Numbered from the stretch's first letter, positions 1 to 8,285 are shown. The stretch is 64,000 bases of DNA from AP-15 sp963814865 (GCA_963814865.1 CAWFEN010000004.1:62001-126000); one strand, 5' to 3'. Program-made: numbers and translations. The notes: generated by a model not told the origin, from the letters alone.

Positions 1-182
1 GCCGCCAGCTTCACGAGACAATACGGCCTGCACCGCCTCGTTTACGCGGAGCGCATGAGGACATCCTCGCTGCGAAGCAGCGAGAGAGGAATATCAAGCA
101 TTGGCCGCGCGCCTGGAAGGTTCAGCTGATCCTCAAGGACAACCCGAATTGGGACGATCTCTACGAGCAGCCTTCATCGTGA
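1..182 (+). pseudogene. GIY-YIG nuclease, 3' part, frameshifted
   Basis: This is the C-terminal part of a small GIY-YIG endonuclease whose 5' end lies outside the window. Frame 1 reads FTRQYGLHRLVYAERM; after about base 57 the family reading continues in frame 3 as EDILAAKQRERNIKHWPRAW and then KDNPNWDDLYEQ, with the stop at 180-182. Joining the halves needs one extra base (an ATG-GAG junction), so one nucleotide is missing here. The residues match the common end of short single-domain GIY-YIG proteins, whose biological role is mostly unknown. The break could be real decay or a sequencing error; four more frameshifts follow within 3.5 kb. Family call good, status uncertain. Confidence 0.7.
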
Positions 183-194
183 GGCAATCCGTGG

Positions 195-217
195 GTGGCC
201 GGGTCAAGCCCGGCCAC
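195..217. repeat. 9-bp palindrome between convergent genes
   Basis: Perfect inverted repeat: GTGGCCGGG, a 5-nt loop, then CCCGGCCAC. It sits between the stop of the GIY-YIG remnant and the likely end of the HtrA-like gene. It resembles the dispersed GGCCGGG/CCCGGCC palindromes of many alphaproteobacteria and could also work as a bidirectional terminator, though no T-run follows. Confidence 0.6.
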
Positions 218-245
218 GGGGTAAAGCTCCTGGGTGTAGGGCCGC

Positions 246-1273
246 TCAAGCCGCCGGTCGCGGCGGGGTTTCGCGCGGGGTCACCGCGCACATCGAGCTT
301 TTGCGACAGGCGCAGCACGGTGATCGGCATCGGCAGGCCCACCCGCTCCTCGGTCATCAGCCGGTGCAGCTCGTCGATGTCGGCGACCGGAATGCCGTCG
401 GCGGCGACGATGATGTCGCCGGTCACGAGGCCGGCGGCGCGCGCCGCCCCGTCGGGCGCGGTCGACTGGATGCGCACCGCGGTCTCGCGGGGCAATTCAT
501 GGAAGCGCACGACCCGGCGCGGCAGCGGCACGTTCTGCCCGGCGACGCCGATATAGCAGCGCCGCACCCGGCCGTCGCGAATGAGCCGCGCGGCGACGAA
601 CTCGACCGTCGCGGCCGAGATCGAAAAGCAGATGCCCTGCGCCATGCCGATGATCGCGGTGTTGATGCCGACGACCTCGCCCGACGGCGGTGACCAGCGG
701 CCCGCCGGAATTCCCCGGGTTCAGCGCCGCGTCGGTCTGGATCACGCTGTCGATCAGCCGGCCCGAGCGGGTGCGCAGCGAGCGGCCGAGGGCGCTGACG
801 ACGCCGGCCGTGACCGTGCACTGAAAGCCGAACGGGTTGCCGATCGCGACCACCAGCTGGCCGACCCGCAGCCGCCGCAAATCGCCGAGCCGGGCAAAGG
901 CGGGGGCCTCGCCGTCGAGCCGCAATACGGCGAGGTCGGTGTCGGGGTCGTCGCCGACCAGGCTGGCGCCGAGGCTGCGCCCGTCGGGAAAGGCGGCCTC
1001 GATCTTGCGCGCGCCGCTGACGACGTGGCTGTTGGTCAGCACATAGGCGTCGGGGGTGAAGACCACGCCCGAGCCGGCGCCGCCGGCGCCGTCCTTCATG
1101 CCGCTGACCTGGAGATGCAGGACGGCCGGGCCGACCCGGTCGACGGCGCCGATGACGGCGCGCGAATAGGCGTCGAGCAATGCCATATCCTCGGCCATGG
1201 CGGAGCCGGCCGGCGGGGCGGTGTTGATGTCGAGGTCGCCGAGGGGATCGCTGATCAGGGAAAAATCGGTCAT
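246..1273 (-). pseudogene. HtrA/DegP-like trypsin-fold serine protease with PDZ domain, frameshifted
   Basis: Periplasmic-type protein quality-control protease. From ATG 1273 the reading gives GSGVVFTPDAYVLTNSHVV (catalytic His), DPDTDLAVLRL (catalytic Asp) and NPGNSGGPLVT (catalytic Ser). Near 685 the frame changes by one extra base, and the other frame continues as SGEVVGINTAIIGMAQG and then a PDZ domain containing GDIIVAADGIPV. A second extra base near 284-285 would give the natural end VTPRETPPRPAA with stop at 246; without it the ORF runs on to 133 through the palindrome and over the GIY-YIG remnant. Removing both bases restores 341 codons. There is no obvious signal peptide at this start. 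Family certain; whether the cell makes an intact protein is not. Confidence 0.75.
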
Positions 1274-1366
1274 GTCGGCTTTCGCTGAGTTTAAGAATGA
1301 AGTGGGAACAGGCGCCGGGTTTGATAAGATGGGCATCCTCGGAGACCACGGAAGGGCGGTGACCTC

Positions 1367-1875
1367 ATGGCTGGCAGCGTCAACAAGGTGATCCTGGTCG
1401 GCAATCTCGGCCGCGACCCGGAATTGCGCTCGACCCAGGACGGCAAGCGCATCGCCAATCTGGCGGTCGCCACCTCGGAGAGCTGGCGCGACCGGAATTC
1501 GGGCGAGCGCAAGGAGCGCACCGAATGGCACCGGGTGGTGATCTTCAACGAGCGGCTCGCCGAGATCGCCGAGAAATACCTGAAAAAGGGCGCCAAGGTT
1601 TATCTCGAAGGCGCCTTGCAGACGCGCAAATGGACCGATCAGGGCGGCCAGGAACGCTATTCGACCGAGATCGTGCTGCAGAATTTCCGCGGCGAATTGA
1701 CCATGCTCGACGGCGCCCCCGGCCGCGGCGGCGCGTCCGCCGCCCCGCCGATGGACGGCGGCTACGACGAAGGCTTCGGCGACGAGCCATGCCACCGCGC
1801 TCCGGTTCCGCCGCCCCGAGCCGCGGCAGCGCCCGCAAACCCGTCAACGATCTCGACGACGACATCCCATTCTGA
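1367..1875 (+). CDS. ssb: Single-stranded DNA-binding protein, C-terminal tip in another frame
   Basis: SSB coats single-stranded DNA in replication, repair and recombination. The OB fold is clear: VNKVILVGNLGRDPELR, EWHRVVIFNERLAEIAEKYL and GALQTRKWTDQGGQERYSTE. The ATG at 1367 gives the usual MAGSVNKV start. The essential acidic tip DDDIPF, which recruits partner proteins, is not in this frame, which would run on to 1885. It is in the next frame (MPPRSGSAAPS to NDLDDDIPF, stop 1873-1875). One missing base near 1788 (CC-ATG should be CCN-ATG) explains this and gives a 169-residue protein. A functional SSB must end DDDIPF, so sequence error is the likeliest cause. The gene precedes the accessory patch and gyrA. 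Confidence 0.9.
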
Positions 1876-1894
1876 TGGGAGGTGACGCCCTGCC

Positions 1895-2440
1895 ATGCCG
1901 CGCTGGAGCAACGGCCCGCTGACTGTGTTTCATGGCACCGACAGCGTTTCGCTTGCGGGATATGGGCGGCTGGCTCAAAGTACTCCGCTGTCCGGTTTTA
2001 CAGTTACTATTGCGCGATGCCGACCCAATACGGACTTTGGCCAAGGCTTTTATCTGACGACGTATGATCATCAAGCCCGGCAGTGGGCTAATGCCAGGGT
2101 GCGCCGCATGCGATCGCCGCGAGGAGCGCCACTGCATGCCGTCGTCTTGTCGTTTTCGATCGATCGCGATCTCCTCGCCGCCGCCGATACCCTGGCCTTT
2201 GTGGTGGCGACCCCCGATTACTGGGATCTCGTGCAGGACTGTCGGCTCGGTTTTCCCCCGCATCGCCGGCCCGGCGGTAAGCAGAGCTATGACGTCGTCT
2301 ATGGGCCGGTCTCGCTATGGCGCCAAGAACTTGTCATTCATGACTGCGACCAGATCAGCATTCATGATCAAGCGCTGGCGACCCGGCTTCCGGCTCCGAC
2401 CGTGTATCAAATAGCTACCAGTCCCGGTGGTTTATTCTAG
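1895..2440 (+). CDS. DUF3990 ADP-ribosyltransferase-like protein, probable toxin
   Basis: A 181-residue protein with the DUF3990 pattern: VFHGTDSVSL at residues 11-20, NTDFGQGFYLTT at 45-56 followed by QARQWA, and SYDVVYGPVS with VIHDCDQISIHD at 131-158. DUF3990 proteins have an ADP-ribosyltransferase-like fold, and several are thought to be toxins of toxin-antitoxin pairs; that role is inference here. The start is well set: GGGAGGTGA at 1877-1885 lies ten bases before ATG 1895. It follows ssb directly, and the next gene begins 11 bases after its stop, so the two are probably co-transcribed and may form a toxin-antitoxin unit. Lower GC than the flanking genes suggests transfer. Confidence 0.7.
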   Translation: MPRWSNGPLTVFHGTDSVSLAGYGRLAQSTPLSGFTVTIARCRPNTDFGQGFYLTTYDHQARQWANARVRRMRSPRGAPLHAVVLSFSIDRDLLAAADTLAFVVATPDYWDLVQDCRLGFPPHRRPGGKQSYDVVYGPVSLWRQELVIHDCDQISIHDQALATRLPAPTVYQIATSPGGLF

Positions 2441-2451
2441 GACGAAGCTGA

Positions 2452-2751
2452 ATGAATGTCGTGACCGAGCGCAACTTCGATCAGGTTTACTCGCGAGCCG
2501 TTCGCAACTCGTATTGGGAACGGGTGGGGCGGTCGCTGGAGCAGATCTTTGGAAAGCCGCGCTCTCTGGCTCACGCGCACAGAAAGGTTGTCGAAAGCGC
2601 CCCGAGTTCGGAGCAGATCATGGTCTACCATCAGGAGCCAATCGAGCTGGCGGCCGATCTTGCCGGCGTCTCCGAGATCACGCCCGAGCAGCAACGCCAG
2701 TATATCGAGATTTCCGGGGGCACGGAACCACCGAGATCAGGTTGGCCGTAG
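2452..2751 (+). CDS. Small protein paired with DUF3990, candidate antitoxin
   Basis: A 99-residue acidic, mostly helical protein that I do not recognise. It starts MNVVTERNFDQVYSRAVRNS and ends with VYHQEPIELAADLAGVSEIT and a short hydrophilic tail. The gene begins 11 bases after the DUF3990 stop, the arrangement expected of a toxin with its neutralising partner, but there is no known DNA-binding or antitoxin motif. The ribosome site is weak (GACGAAG before ATG 2452). It could be an antitoxin, an immunity protein or an unrelated accessory gene. Confidence 0.55.
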   Translation: MNVVTERNFDQVYSRAVRNSYWERVGRSLEQIFGKPRSLAHAHRKVVESAPSSEQIMVYHQEPIELAADLAGVSEITPEQQRQYIEISGGTEPPRSGWP

Positions 2752-2828
2752 CCGCCATGATCCGGTGGCGGGAAGCGCGCCCCTCCTGCATCCGCAGAGC
2801 TGTCAGTACGGACAATGTCGGGTACACC

Positions 2829-3017
2829 ATGAGAAAAACACTCCGCTGTGGGAATTGTAATTTGACCCTTGTAGTGGTGGGGCCGGATAGCAGGCGAGAG
2901 AAACTGCGCGTGTCTCCTGTTACCTGCCCGAAATGTCGGACGGTAAACGAAGTGCAGTGGCCGTCAGATACGGGATTCTCGATTGAGACGGAAGGCGTGT
3001 ATACGGCGGAACCCTGA
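2829..3017 (+). CDS. Small zinc-ribbon protein
   Basis: A 62-residue protein starting MRKTLRCGNC with a second pair CPKC about 23 residues later, so two CxxC knuckles likely bind one zinc ion. The two strands between them (NLTLVVVGPD and EKLRVSPVT) fit a zinc-ribbon fold, and NEVQWP follows. Function unknown. It lies in the low-GC accessory patch and its 3' end overlaps the next short reading frame. The ATG at 2829 comes just before the first CxxC, which supports it. Confidence 0.55.
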   Translation: MRKTLRCGNCNLTLVVVGPDSRREKLRVSPVTCPKCRTVNEVQWPSDTGFSIETEGVYTAEP

Positions 3018-3240
3018 GAGAGAACATGGCAGGGATGATCGCGCAGAACGAGAACGGCTTGAAGACGACATCAAGAATTTCGTGGCCGCTCGTGAATGGT
3101 ATCGCAACCTTGATAGAGAAAGGACCGCCGATGATGATGCAAAGCTCGCGCAGTGCCGAGCGTCAGCAGTTAAGGCACGACAGGCGCTGATAGACAAATT
3201 CAAGCAAAGGCCAACGATTAACCCAGACGACGAAACGTGA
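2983..3240 (+). CDS. Small charged helical protein, start uncertain
   Basis: Unrecognised 85-residue reading frame beginning at TTG 2983 inside the end of the zinc-ribbon gene. The convincing part is RLEDDIKNFVAAREWYRNL followed by ADDDAKLAQCRASAVKARQ, an amphipathic charged helix. An ATG at 3026 with AGAGAGAAC before it is in another frame and would need a one-base shift to reach this helix, so the true start may be there and the sequence faulty. No function can be given. Confidence 0.35.
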   Translation: MRRKACIRRNPEREHGRDDRAERERLEDDIKNFVAAREWYRNLDRERTADDDAKLAQCRASAVKARQALIDKFKQRPTINPDDET

Positions 3241-3259
3241 TATTCCGGCCGCGCCCAAC

Positions 3260-4193
3260 GTGCTGAGTTGGATCGCTCGATTGTGTTTGGCGATCGCTCT
3301 TTTGGGAATCGCGGTCGCCGGCAGCACTATCCGCGCTGCGGAGGTCGAGTGTGTGGATATCTACCAGAGGAAGGACGCTCTCCCCGAGGAACTCGCAGCG
3401 AAACTATGGCCATCAGGGTTTCGGCCGATCTTCGGTATGTGCGTTTCCGGATTCATCCACGGAACGATATCAAAGGGTGATTTCCAAAAGGTGCGCGACC
3501 TTTATCGAGAAAATCATCCGCTTTTAGGGAGATTTTATCTTTGAGTCACCCGGAGGCGACGTAACAGAAGCAATCAACATAGGAAAATTGATGAGAAAGT
3601 ATTCAATGTTTGCGACCGCTCCGGATCGGGAGTTTTTGGGAGATAAGGAATTGCGAGGCTTGACGGCTGTAGTAGGCAGTGAATCGCGGGAATTGTGCGT
3701 TGGTTCTGACTGCGTTTGCGCCAGTGCATGTGCCCTGATTTGGTTCGGAGCGGTGGATCGAGATGGGGCCGTCGGATTACACCGTCCGCGCATCGACGAT
3801 GCCGGATTCGCGGCTCTCTCCCCAGCCGAAGCCGCCGTAGTTTATAAACGCGTGTTAAACGACATTGCCCGGTACATGGAAGCGATGGAGGTGCCCCGAC
3901 CAATGATCGATGCAATGGTGGCAACCCCATCGTCGGAAATACAATGGGTTGACGCGAAAGACAATCTTGAGCGCACCCCAAGCTTTGCGGAATGGCAGGA
4001 TGCTGCCTGCGGGTCATTCACCGAACAGGAATCCAAAACAATGTCTGACCTCGATGTCAAAATCATATCCGGTCAACAGCTGACCCCGGACGAGGTACTT
4101 CTACGGAAGGAGCTGCACGAGAAGCTGGACAAAAGAATATATTGCCGTGCGGAGTTGCGCTCTGCGCGAGTGGACCAGCTCACTCCCCCGTGA
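3260..4193 (+). pseudogene. Exported ClpP-fold protein (COG3904-like), frameshifted
   Basis: From GTG 3260 a signal peptide is clear (ARLCLAIALLGIAVAGSTIR), then GMCVSGFIHGTISKGDFQKV. That frame stops at 3544, but one frame over the protein continues as GDFIFESPGGDVTEAINIG and KLMRKYSMFAT, then CASACALIWFGAVDRDGAVG and LHRP. The SPGGxVxEAxxIG and CxSAC-like blocks are those of periplasmic proteins with a ClpP/crotonase-type fold (COG3904). Dropping one base near 3524-3528 restores 311 codons. Between two of the blocks there are cysteine-rich residues (LCVGSDCVCASAC). The substrate of this family is unknown. Base composition is lower in GC than the neighbours. Broken or mis-sequenced. Confidence 0.6.
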
Positions 4194-4297
4194 CGCTCCG
4201 GCAACAGCAAGCGCAGATGCTATGGGGCGAGCGGCGAGGGATGGCACCATTGTCCGGGGATTGACGCGCGCCGTTGCGCGGAAATAGGGAGGATTCG

Positions 4298-5422
4298 GTG
4301 AGCGATGTATCTGGCCCGCCGTTTCGGGCCGATCATGTCGGGAGCTTGCTGCGGCCGGCGGAATTGCTGCGGGCGCGGGGGGAGCATCGGGCGGGGCGGA
4401 TCTCGGCCGCGGAATTGCGGCGGGTCGAGGATGATGCGATCCGCGATGCCGTAAGGATGCAGCGGGAGGTCGGGCTCGAGGGGGTGACCGACGGCGAGTT
4501 CCGGCGGGGCTCGTGGCATATGGATTTCCTCTACCGGATCGGCGGGGTGGCGAAGACCGACCAAAATTTGCGCCTCCAATTCAGGAACGCGAGCGGCACG
4601 GTCGAGGCGGCGCTCGGAGCGTTTCGCATCGGCGGCAAGCTGACGCTCGGCGAGACCATCTTCGCCGAGGATTTCGCCTTCCTGAAATCGGCGGCGCCGG
4701 CAGATACAACCCCGAAGCTGACGATCCCGTCGCCGTCGATGCTGCATTATCGCGGCGGGCGGGCGGCGATCGATCAGGCCGTCTATCCCGACATGGAGGA
4801 ATTCTGGCACGACCTCGCCCAGGTCTACGCGCAGGAGATCGCGGGGTTGCACCGGCTCGGCTGCACCTATCTGCAGCTCGACGACACCAGCCTCGCCTAT
4901 CTGAACGACCCGGCGCAGCGCGCCTATGTGACCGGCATCGGCGGCGACGGCGCCACCCAGCATTTGACCAACATCAAGGTGGTCAATGCGGCCCTCGCCG
5001 GCCGGCCCGCCGGCATGGCGATTTGCACCCATATGTGCCGCGGCAATTTCCGCTCGTCCTGGATGGCCGAGGGCGGCTACGACCATGTCGCCGAGGCATT
5101 GTTCGGCGGGCTCGACGTCGACGGCTTCTTCCTCGAATACGACGATGCGCGCTCGGGCGGGTTCGAGCCGCTGCGCTTTGTGCCGCGCGGGCCGAAGCGG
5201 GTGGTGCTGGGCCTCGTCACCAGCAAGCGCGCCGCGCTCGAAGAGAAGGACGAGCTGAAGCGCCGCATCGACGAGGCGGCTCGCTACGTGCCGCTCGACC
5301 AGCTCTGCCTCAGCCCGCAATGCGGCTTCTCCTCGACCGTCGACGGCAACGCGCTGACCATCGACGAGCAATTCGCCAAACTGCGCCTCGTCGTCGAAAC
5401 CGCGCGCGAAGTGTGGGGCTGA
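4298..5422 (+). CDS. MetE-like zinc methyltransferase (single catalytic domain)
   Basis: A 374-residue protein matching the C-terminal catalytic domain of cobalamin-independent methionine synthase and lacking the N-terminal half of MetE. The four zinc ligands are visible: His245 and Cys247 (CTHMCRGNF), Glu280 (FFLEYDD) and Cys342 (LSPQCGF). The start is GTG 4298, five bases after AGGGAGGA; a TTG eight codons earlier is less likely. Relatives of this size use various methyl donors or other thiol substrates (core MetE enzymes, and the epoxyalkane coenzyme M transferase family), so the substrate is open. No cobalamin or SAM riboswitch was recognised in 4194-4297. Confidence 0.8.
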   Translation: MSDVSGPPFRADHVGSLLRPAELLRARGEHRAGRISAAELRRVEDDAIRDAVRMQREVGLEGVTDGEFRRGSWHMDFLYRIGGVAKTDQNLRLQFRNASGTVEAALGAFRIGGKLTLGETIFAEDFAFLKSAAPADTTPKLTIPSPSMLHYRGGRAAIDQAVYPDMEEFWHDLAQVYAQEIAGLHRLGCTYLQLDDTSLAYLNDPAQRAYVTGIGGDGATQHLTNIKVVNAALAGRPAGMAICTHMCRGNFRSSWMAEGGYDHVAEALFGGLDVDGFFLEYDDARSGGFEPLRFVPRGPKRVVLGLVTSKRAALEEKDELKRRIDEAARYVPLDQLCLSPQCGFSSTVDGNALTIDEQFAKLRLVVETAREVWG

Positions 5423-5442
5423 GCCGGATCGGATCGCCGATC

Positions 5443-6030
5443 TTGAAGGCTCGTTTGCCGAAGCCTCGGAAATCGCATCTCGGGGTGATGCTGGCGTCGC
5501 TCGCGGCCGGCAGCGCCGCCACCGTGACCGCGCTCAATTCCTGGGACAAGGTGCTGGTGGATCTGGGCTTCAAGAAGAGCGAGGCGGTCGAGCTGGCGGA
5601 GCAGAGCGAGCAGGGAGACCTGCTCCGCCAGATGGTGCATCTGATCTCGCAGCGCGTGTTCTGGACGGAACGGTACAGCGGCGAATTGGCCGACGGCTTC
5701 CCGCAGGCCGACATGGACGAGGCATGGCGTCGGTACAACGACAGCGTCGCCGCCTGGAACGAGGGCTATCTGCTGAACGCGATCCTGACCGAGAAATATT
5801 TCAACGAGGAGAGCAAGAAGCAGCTCGCCGATCTGAACTGGCTGTTGCGGCAGGTGAACAGCTGCCTCAACAAGATCCATTATGGCGAGCTGTACAAGGC
5901 CAAGGACGCGGCTTGCCATTTCAACGGGGCGAATGGCGGCGACGAGCAGGACAACATCCGAGTCCTGCAAAATGCCTTGAAGCAGGTCGATGCGAAGGTC
6001 GGCGCGCTGATCGTGCTGCTGGCAAAATAG
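5443..6030 (+). CDS. Hypothetical protein, helical
   Basis: Unrecognised protein of about 195 residues. TTG 5443 keeps a basic N-terminus (KARLPKPRKSH) before a hydrophobic stretch VMLASLAAGSAATVTAL; GTG 5485 or ATG 5488 are alternatives and no start has a good ribosome site. The rest is charged and helical, with QMVHLISQRVFWTERYSGEL and LADLNWLLRQVNSCLNKI. The N-terminal segment could be a membrane anchor. It lies 20 bases after the MetE-like gene on the same strand, which suggests co-transcription, but nothing links their functions. Confidence 0.55.
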   Translation: MKARLPKPRKSHLGVMLASLAAGSAATVTALNSWDKVLVDLGFKKSEAVELAEQSEQGDLLRQMVHLISQRVFWTERYSGELADGFPQADMDEAWRRYNDSVAAWNEGYLLNAILTEKYFNEESKKQLADLNWLLRQVNSCLNKIHYGELYKAKDAACHFNGANGGDEQDNIRVLQNALKQVDAKVGALIVLLAK

Positions 6031-6072
6031 GCGGGCAGGCAGCGGCTGAGGGCGGCCGCGCCGATTCGCGCT

Positions 6073-6101
6073 TTGACAAAGCGGGTGCGCCGGCCTAGCT
6101 C
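6073..6101 (+). promoter_or_regulatory. Possible promoter for ctaG
   Basis: A perfect -35 TTGACA (6073-6078) is followed 17 bases later by TAGCTC (6096-6101), a weak -10. It lies just before ctaG ATG 6110, so the leader would be almost absent. Supported only by the -35 match and position. Confidence 0.35.
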
Positions 6102-6109
6102 CATCGTCG

Positions 6110-7096
6110 ATGGAATGGGCGGGCGCATACGGTGCTTCGGCTCCGCCGGCGCGAGCGGGATCGGCCGACCGGGCGGTCTATGCGGCGATTGCGGCGCTCG
6201 GCGCGCTGCTGTTCTGGCTGTCGAAAGACCATCCGGCGCTGATGCCGTTCTGGGCGCCGTGGGATTTCTCGCCGCCCGAATACCTGGCGACCGCGCTGGT
6301 GCTGTTCTGGTTCTGCCGCGGCCTCGCGCTGACGCCGGCGGCGGAGCGCCCTGCGTGGTGGCGCGTCGTTGTCTTTGTGCTCGGCCTCGCCGCAATCTAT
6401 GCGGTATTGCAGACCCGCTTCGAATACTGGTCGCAGCACATGTTCTTTCTGAACCGCATCCAGCATGTCGTGATGCATCATCTGGGGCCGTTCCTGATCG
6501 CGCTCGGCTGCGCCGGCGGCGCGATCAAACGCGGCATGCCGGCCGGGGTGCGGCGGGCGGTCGAAAGCGCGCCGGCCGCCGGCGTGATCCGGGTCTTGCA
6601 GCAGCCCGTGCTGGCGGCGTTCCTGTTCGTCGGGCTGTTCTATTTCTGGCTGATTCCGGCGGTGCATTTCCCGGCGATGATCGACACCCGCCTCTATGCG
6701 GCGATGAACTGGAGCATGGTGCTCGACGGCATCCTGTTCTGGTCGCTGGTGCTCGACCCGCGGCCGAGCCCGCCGGCGCGGGTGTCGTTCGGCGCCCGCG
6801 TGGCGCTGGCGGTCGCGGTCATGTTCCCGCAGATCGCGCTCGGCGCCGCGATCACCTTCTCGCGCACCGACCTCTACCGCTATTACGATTTGTGCGGCCG
6901 CCTGTTCCCCTCGATGAGCGCGCTCAACGACCAGCACATCGGCGGCATCGTGATCTGGATCCCGCCGGCAATGATGAGCGCGCTCGCCATCCTGCTGGTC
7001 ATCAACGCGCTGCGGCTGCACGAGGAAAAGACGGCGGCGACCGGCGAAGCGGCGGCCGCGCTCGCTTCGCTCGCCAGCAGCTGGACCGGGCGCTGA
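6110..7096 (+). CDS. ctaG: Cytochrome c oxidase assembly factor CtaG (caa3 type)
   Basis: A 328-residue integral membrane protein with about seven hydrophobic segments, for example AAIAALGALLFWL, VVVFVLGLAAIYAVL and LAAFLFVGLFYFWLIPAV. The conserved block FFLNRIQHVVMHHLGPFLI around residues 123-141 marks the caa3_CtaG family, needed for building heme-copper oxidases, probably through copper delivery. Its neighbours fit: a PCu(A)C copper chaperone follows on the same strand and a SCO protein lies next in convergent orientation. The oxidase subunits are not in this window. Not to be confused with the unrelated Cox11 protein also called CtaG. Confidence 0.85.
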   Translation: MEWAGAYGASAPPARAGSADRAVYAAIAALGALLFWLSKDHPALMPFWAPWDFSPPEYLATALVLFWFCRGLALTPAAERPAWWRVVVFVLGLAAIYAVLQTRFEYWSQHMFFLNRIQHVVMHHLGPFLIALGCAGGAIKRGMPAGVRRAVESAPAAGVIRVLQQPVLAAFLFVGLFYFWLIPAVHFPAMIDTRLYAAMNWSMVLDGILFWSLVLDPRPSPPARVSFGARVALAVAVMFPQIALGAAITFSRTDLYRYYDLCGRLFPSMSALNDQHIGGIVIWIPPAMMSALAILLVINALRLHEEKTAATGEAAAALASLASSWTGR

Positions 7097-7125
7097 GCCG
7101 ATGCGGGCGGCGCTCGTCGGTCGGT

Positions 7126-7545
7126 GTGCGTCGCGGCTTCGCGCTGGCGGCCGGCGGCCCGGCGCGCGGCGCCGAAAGCGGGCTCGCGCTGAGCGATGCG
7201 TGGTTTCGCCTGGTGCTGCCGTCGCTGCCGGCGGCGGGGTATTTCACCTTGTCCAACCGGGCCGGCGCGGCGCAACTGCTGGTCGGGGCCGCCTCGCCGG
7301 CCTGCGGCATGCTGATGCTGCATCGCAGCGTCGACGCCGGCGGCGCGGAGCGGATGGAGATGGTGCAGAGCGTCGCCATCCCGGCGCACGGCAAGATCGT
7401 GTTCGCGCCCGGCGGCTATCACCTGATGTGCGTGTCGCCGTCGCCGGCGATGCGTCCAGGGCAGGCGGTGCCGGTCACCTTGCGCTTCGCCGGCGGCAGC
7501 ACCGTGACGGCGAGCTTTGCGGTGCGCGGCGCGACCGGGAAATGA
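7126..7545 (+). CDS. PCu(A)C-type periplasmic copper chaperone, start uncertain
   Basis: The chain from SDAWFRLVLPSLPAAGYFTL to the end is a PCu(A)C domain. The copper-binding pattern is present: LMLHRSV, then ERMEMVQ, then GGYHLMCV, the H-M-HxM arrangement. These proteins deliver Cu(I) to the CuA centre of cytochrome oxidase or to SCO. No good start exists: the in-frame GTG 7126 gives 139 residues with RRGFALAAGG as a poor export signal, while ATG 7101 directly after ctaG is in another frame. A one-base error in 7104-7125 would join that ATG to the domain and give a better signal peptide. Function confident, N-terminus not. Confidence 0.75.
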   Translation: MRRGFALAAGGPARGAESGLALSDAWFRLVLPSLPAAGYFTLSNRAGAAQLLVGAASPACGMLMLHRSVDAGGAERMEMVQSVAIPAHGKIVFAPGGYHLMCVSPSPAMRPGQAVPVTLRFAGGSTVTASFAVRGATGK

Positions 7546-7553
7546 CCCGGCTT

Positions 7554-8285
7554 TCACAGCCATCGCCGCAGCCGGGCCAGCAATCCGGGCGGATGCGCTT
7601 CCTCGACAAGCCGCTTCAGATCTGCGGCGTCGCCGGCGATGTCCGGGGCCGTCGAGGCGAGCCCGGCGATGATCAGGCGCGCCGCTCCCGACCCGTCGAA
7701 AACGTAAACCCCCGCGCTGTGCGTCACCTCGTAAGGGTGATCCTCGGTCGCTGGTGCCACCGAATAGGCGATGCGATAGCGCCGCGCCAAATCCGCCAGC
7801 TGATCCGGCGTGCCGCGCAGCCCCTCGACCTGCGGCGCGAAATTCCTGACGTAGGCCGCCAGCACCGCGGCCGTGTCGCGGTTCGGGTCGACGGTAACGA
7901 AGAGCACGCGGAGCTGCTGCGCGTCGGGCCCGAGGCGCGCCAGGATCTCGGCGATGTTCGATAATGTGGTCGGGCATACATCCGGGCAGAAGGTGTAGCC
8001 GAAATAGAGCAGCACGATCTGCCCGCGATAATCGTGTTGGGTGACCGGTTTGCCGTCCTCGGCGCGGGTCATCGTGAAGGACAACGGCGGCAGGCTGCCC
8101 GAGACGTCGATCGCATGCCATTTGGCGCCGTCGCCGCAGCCGGCGAGGAGGGCGAGGCTGAGGCAGGCGCCAAACAGACCGGCGAGCCGGCGGCGAGCGG
8201 ACGGCCGCGCCGTGCGGCGGTGCGTCAGCGCCGGAACAACGGCCGCGGCCTCTCGTTGGTCGCTCGGTCGTGCAGTCATCGCCAT
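7554..8285 (-). CDS. SCO1/SenC-family copper chaperone, lipoprotein
   Basis: SCO proteins hand copper to, or reduce thiols of, the CuA site of cytochrome oxidase. This 243-residue protein has a lipobox (LALLAGC, Cys50) after a hydrophobic stretch, the thioredoxin-fold copper motif TFCPDVCP (Cys100, Cys104) and the ligand His189 in EVTHSAGV. ATG 8285 is preceded by AAGGAG. The 40 residues before the hydrophobic segment are long for a lipoprotein signal, so ATG 8279 or a later start is possible. It converges on the PCu(A)C gene with an 8-bp gap, placing three oxidase copper-insertion genes side by side. Confidence 0.9.
   Translation of the reverse strand: MAMTARPSDQREAAAVVPALTHRRTARPSARRRLAGLFGACLSLALLAGCGDGAKWHAIDVSGSLPPLSFTMTRAEDGKPVTQHDYRGQIVLLYFGYTFCPDVCPTTLSNIAEILARLGPDAQQLRVLFVTVDPNRDTAAVLAAYVRNFAPQVEGLRGTPDQLADLARRYRIAYSVAPATEDHPYEVTHSAGVYVFDGSGAARLIIAGLASTAPDIAGDAADLKRLVEEAHPPGLLARLRRWL

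Noticed and set aside
4513..6030. A 505-codon open frame through the MetE-like gene
   Set aside because: Its first 300 codons are an out-of-frame shadow of the MetE-like gene; only the last 195 codons are a plausible protein.
6073..7545. A 490-codon open frame across ctaG
   Set aside because: Arg/Ala/Pro-rich shadow of ctaG; only its end, the PCu(A)C domain, is real.
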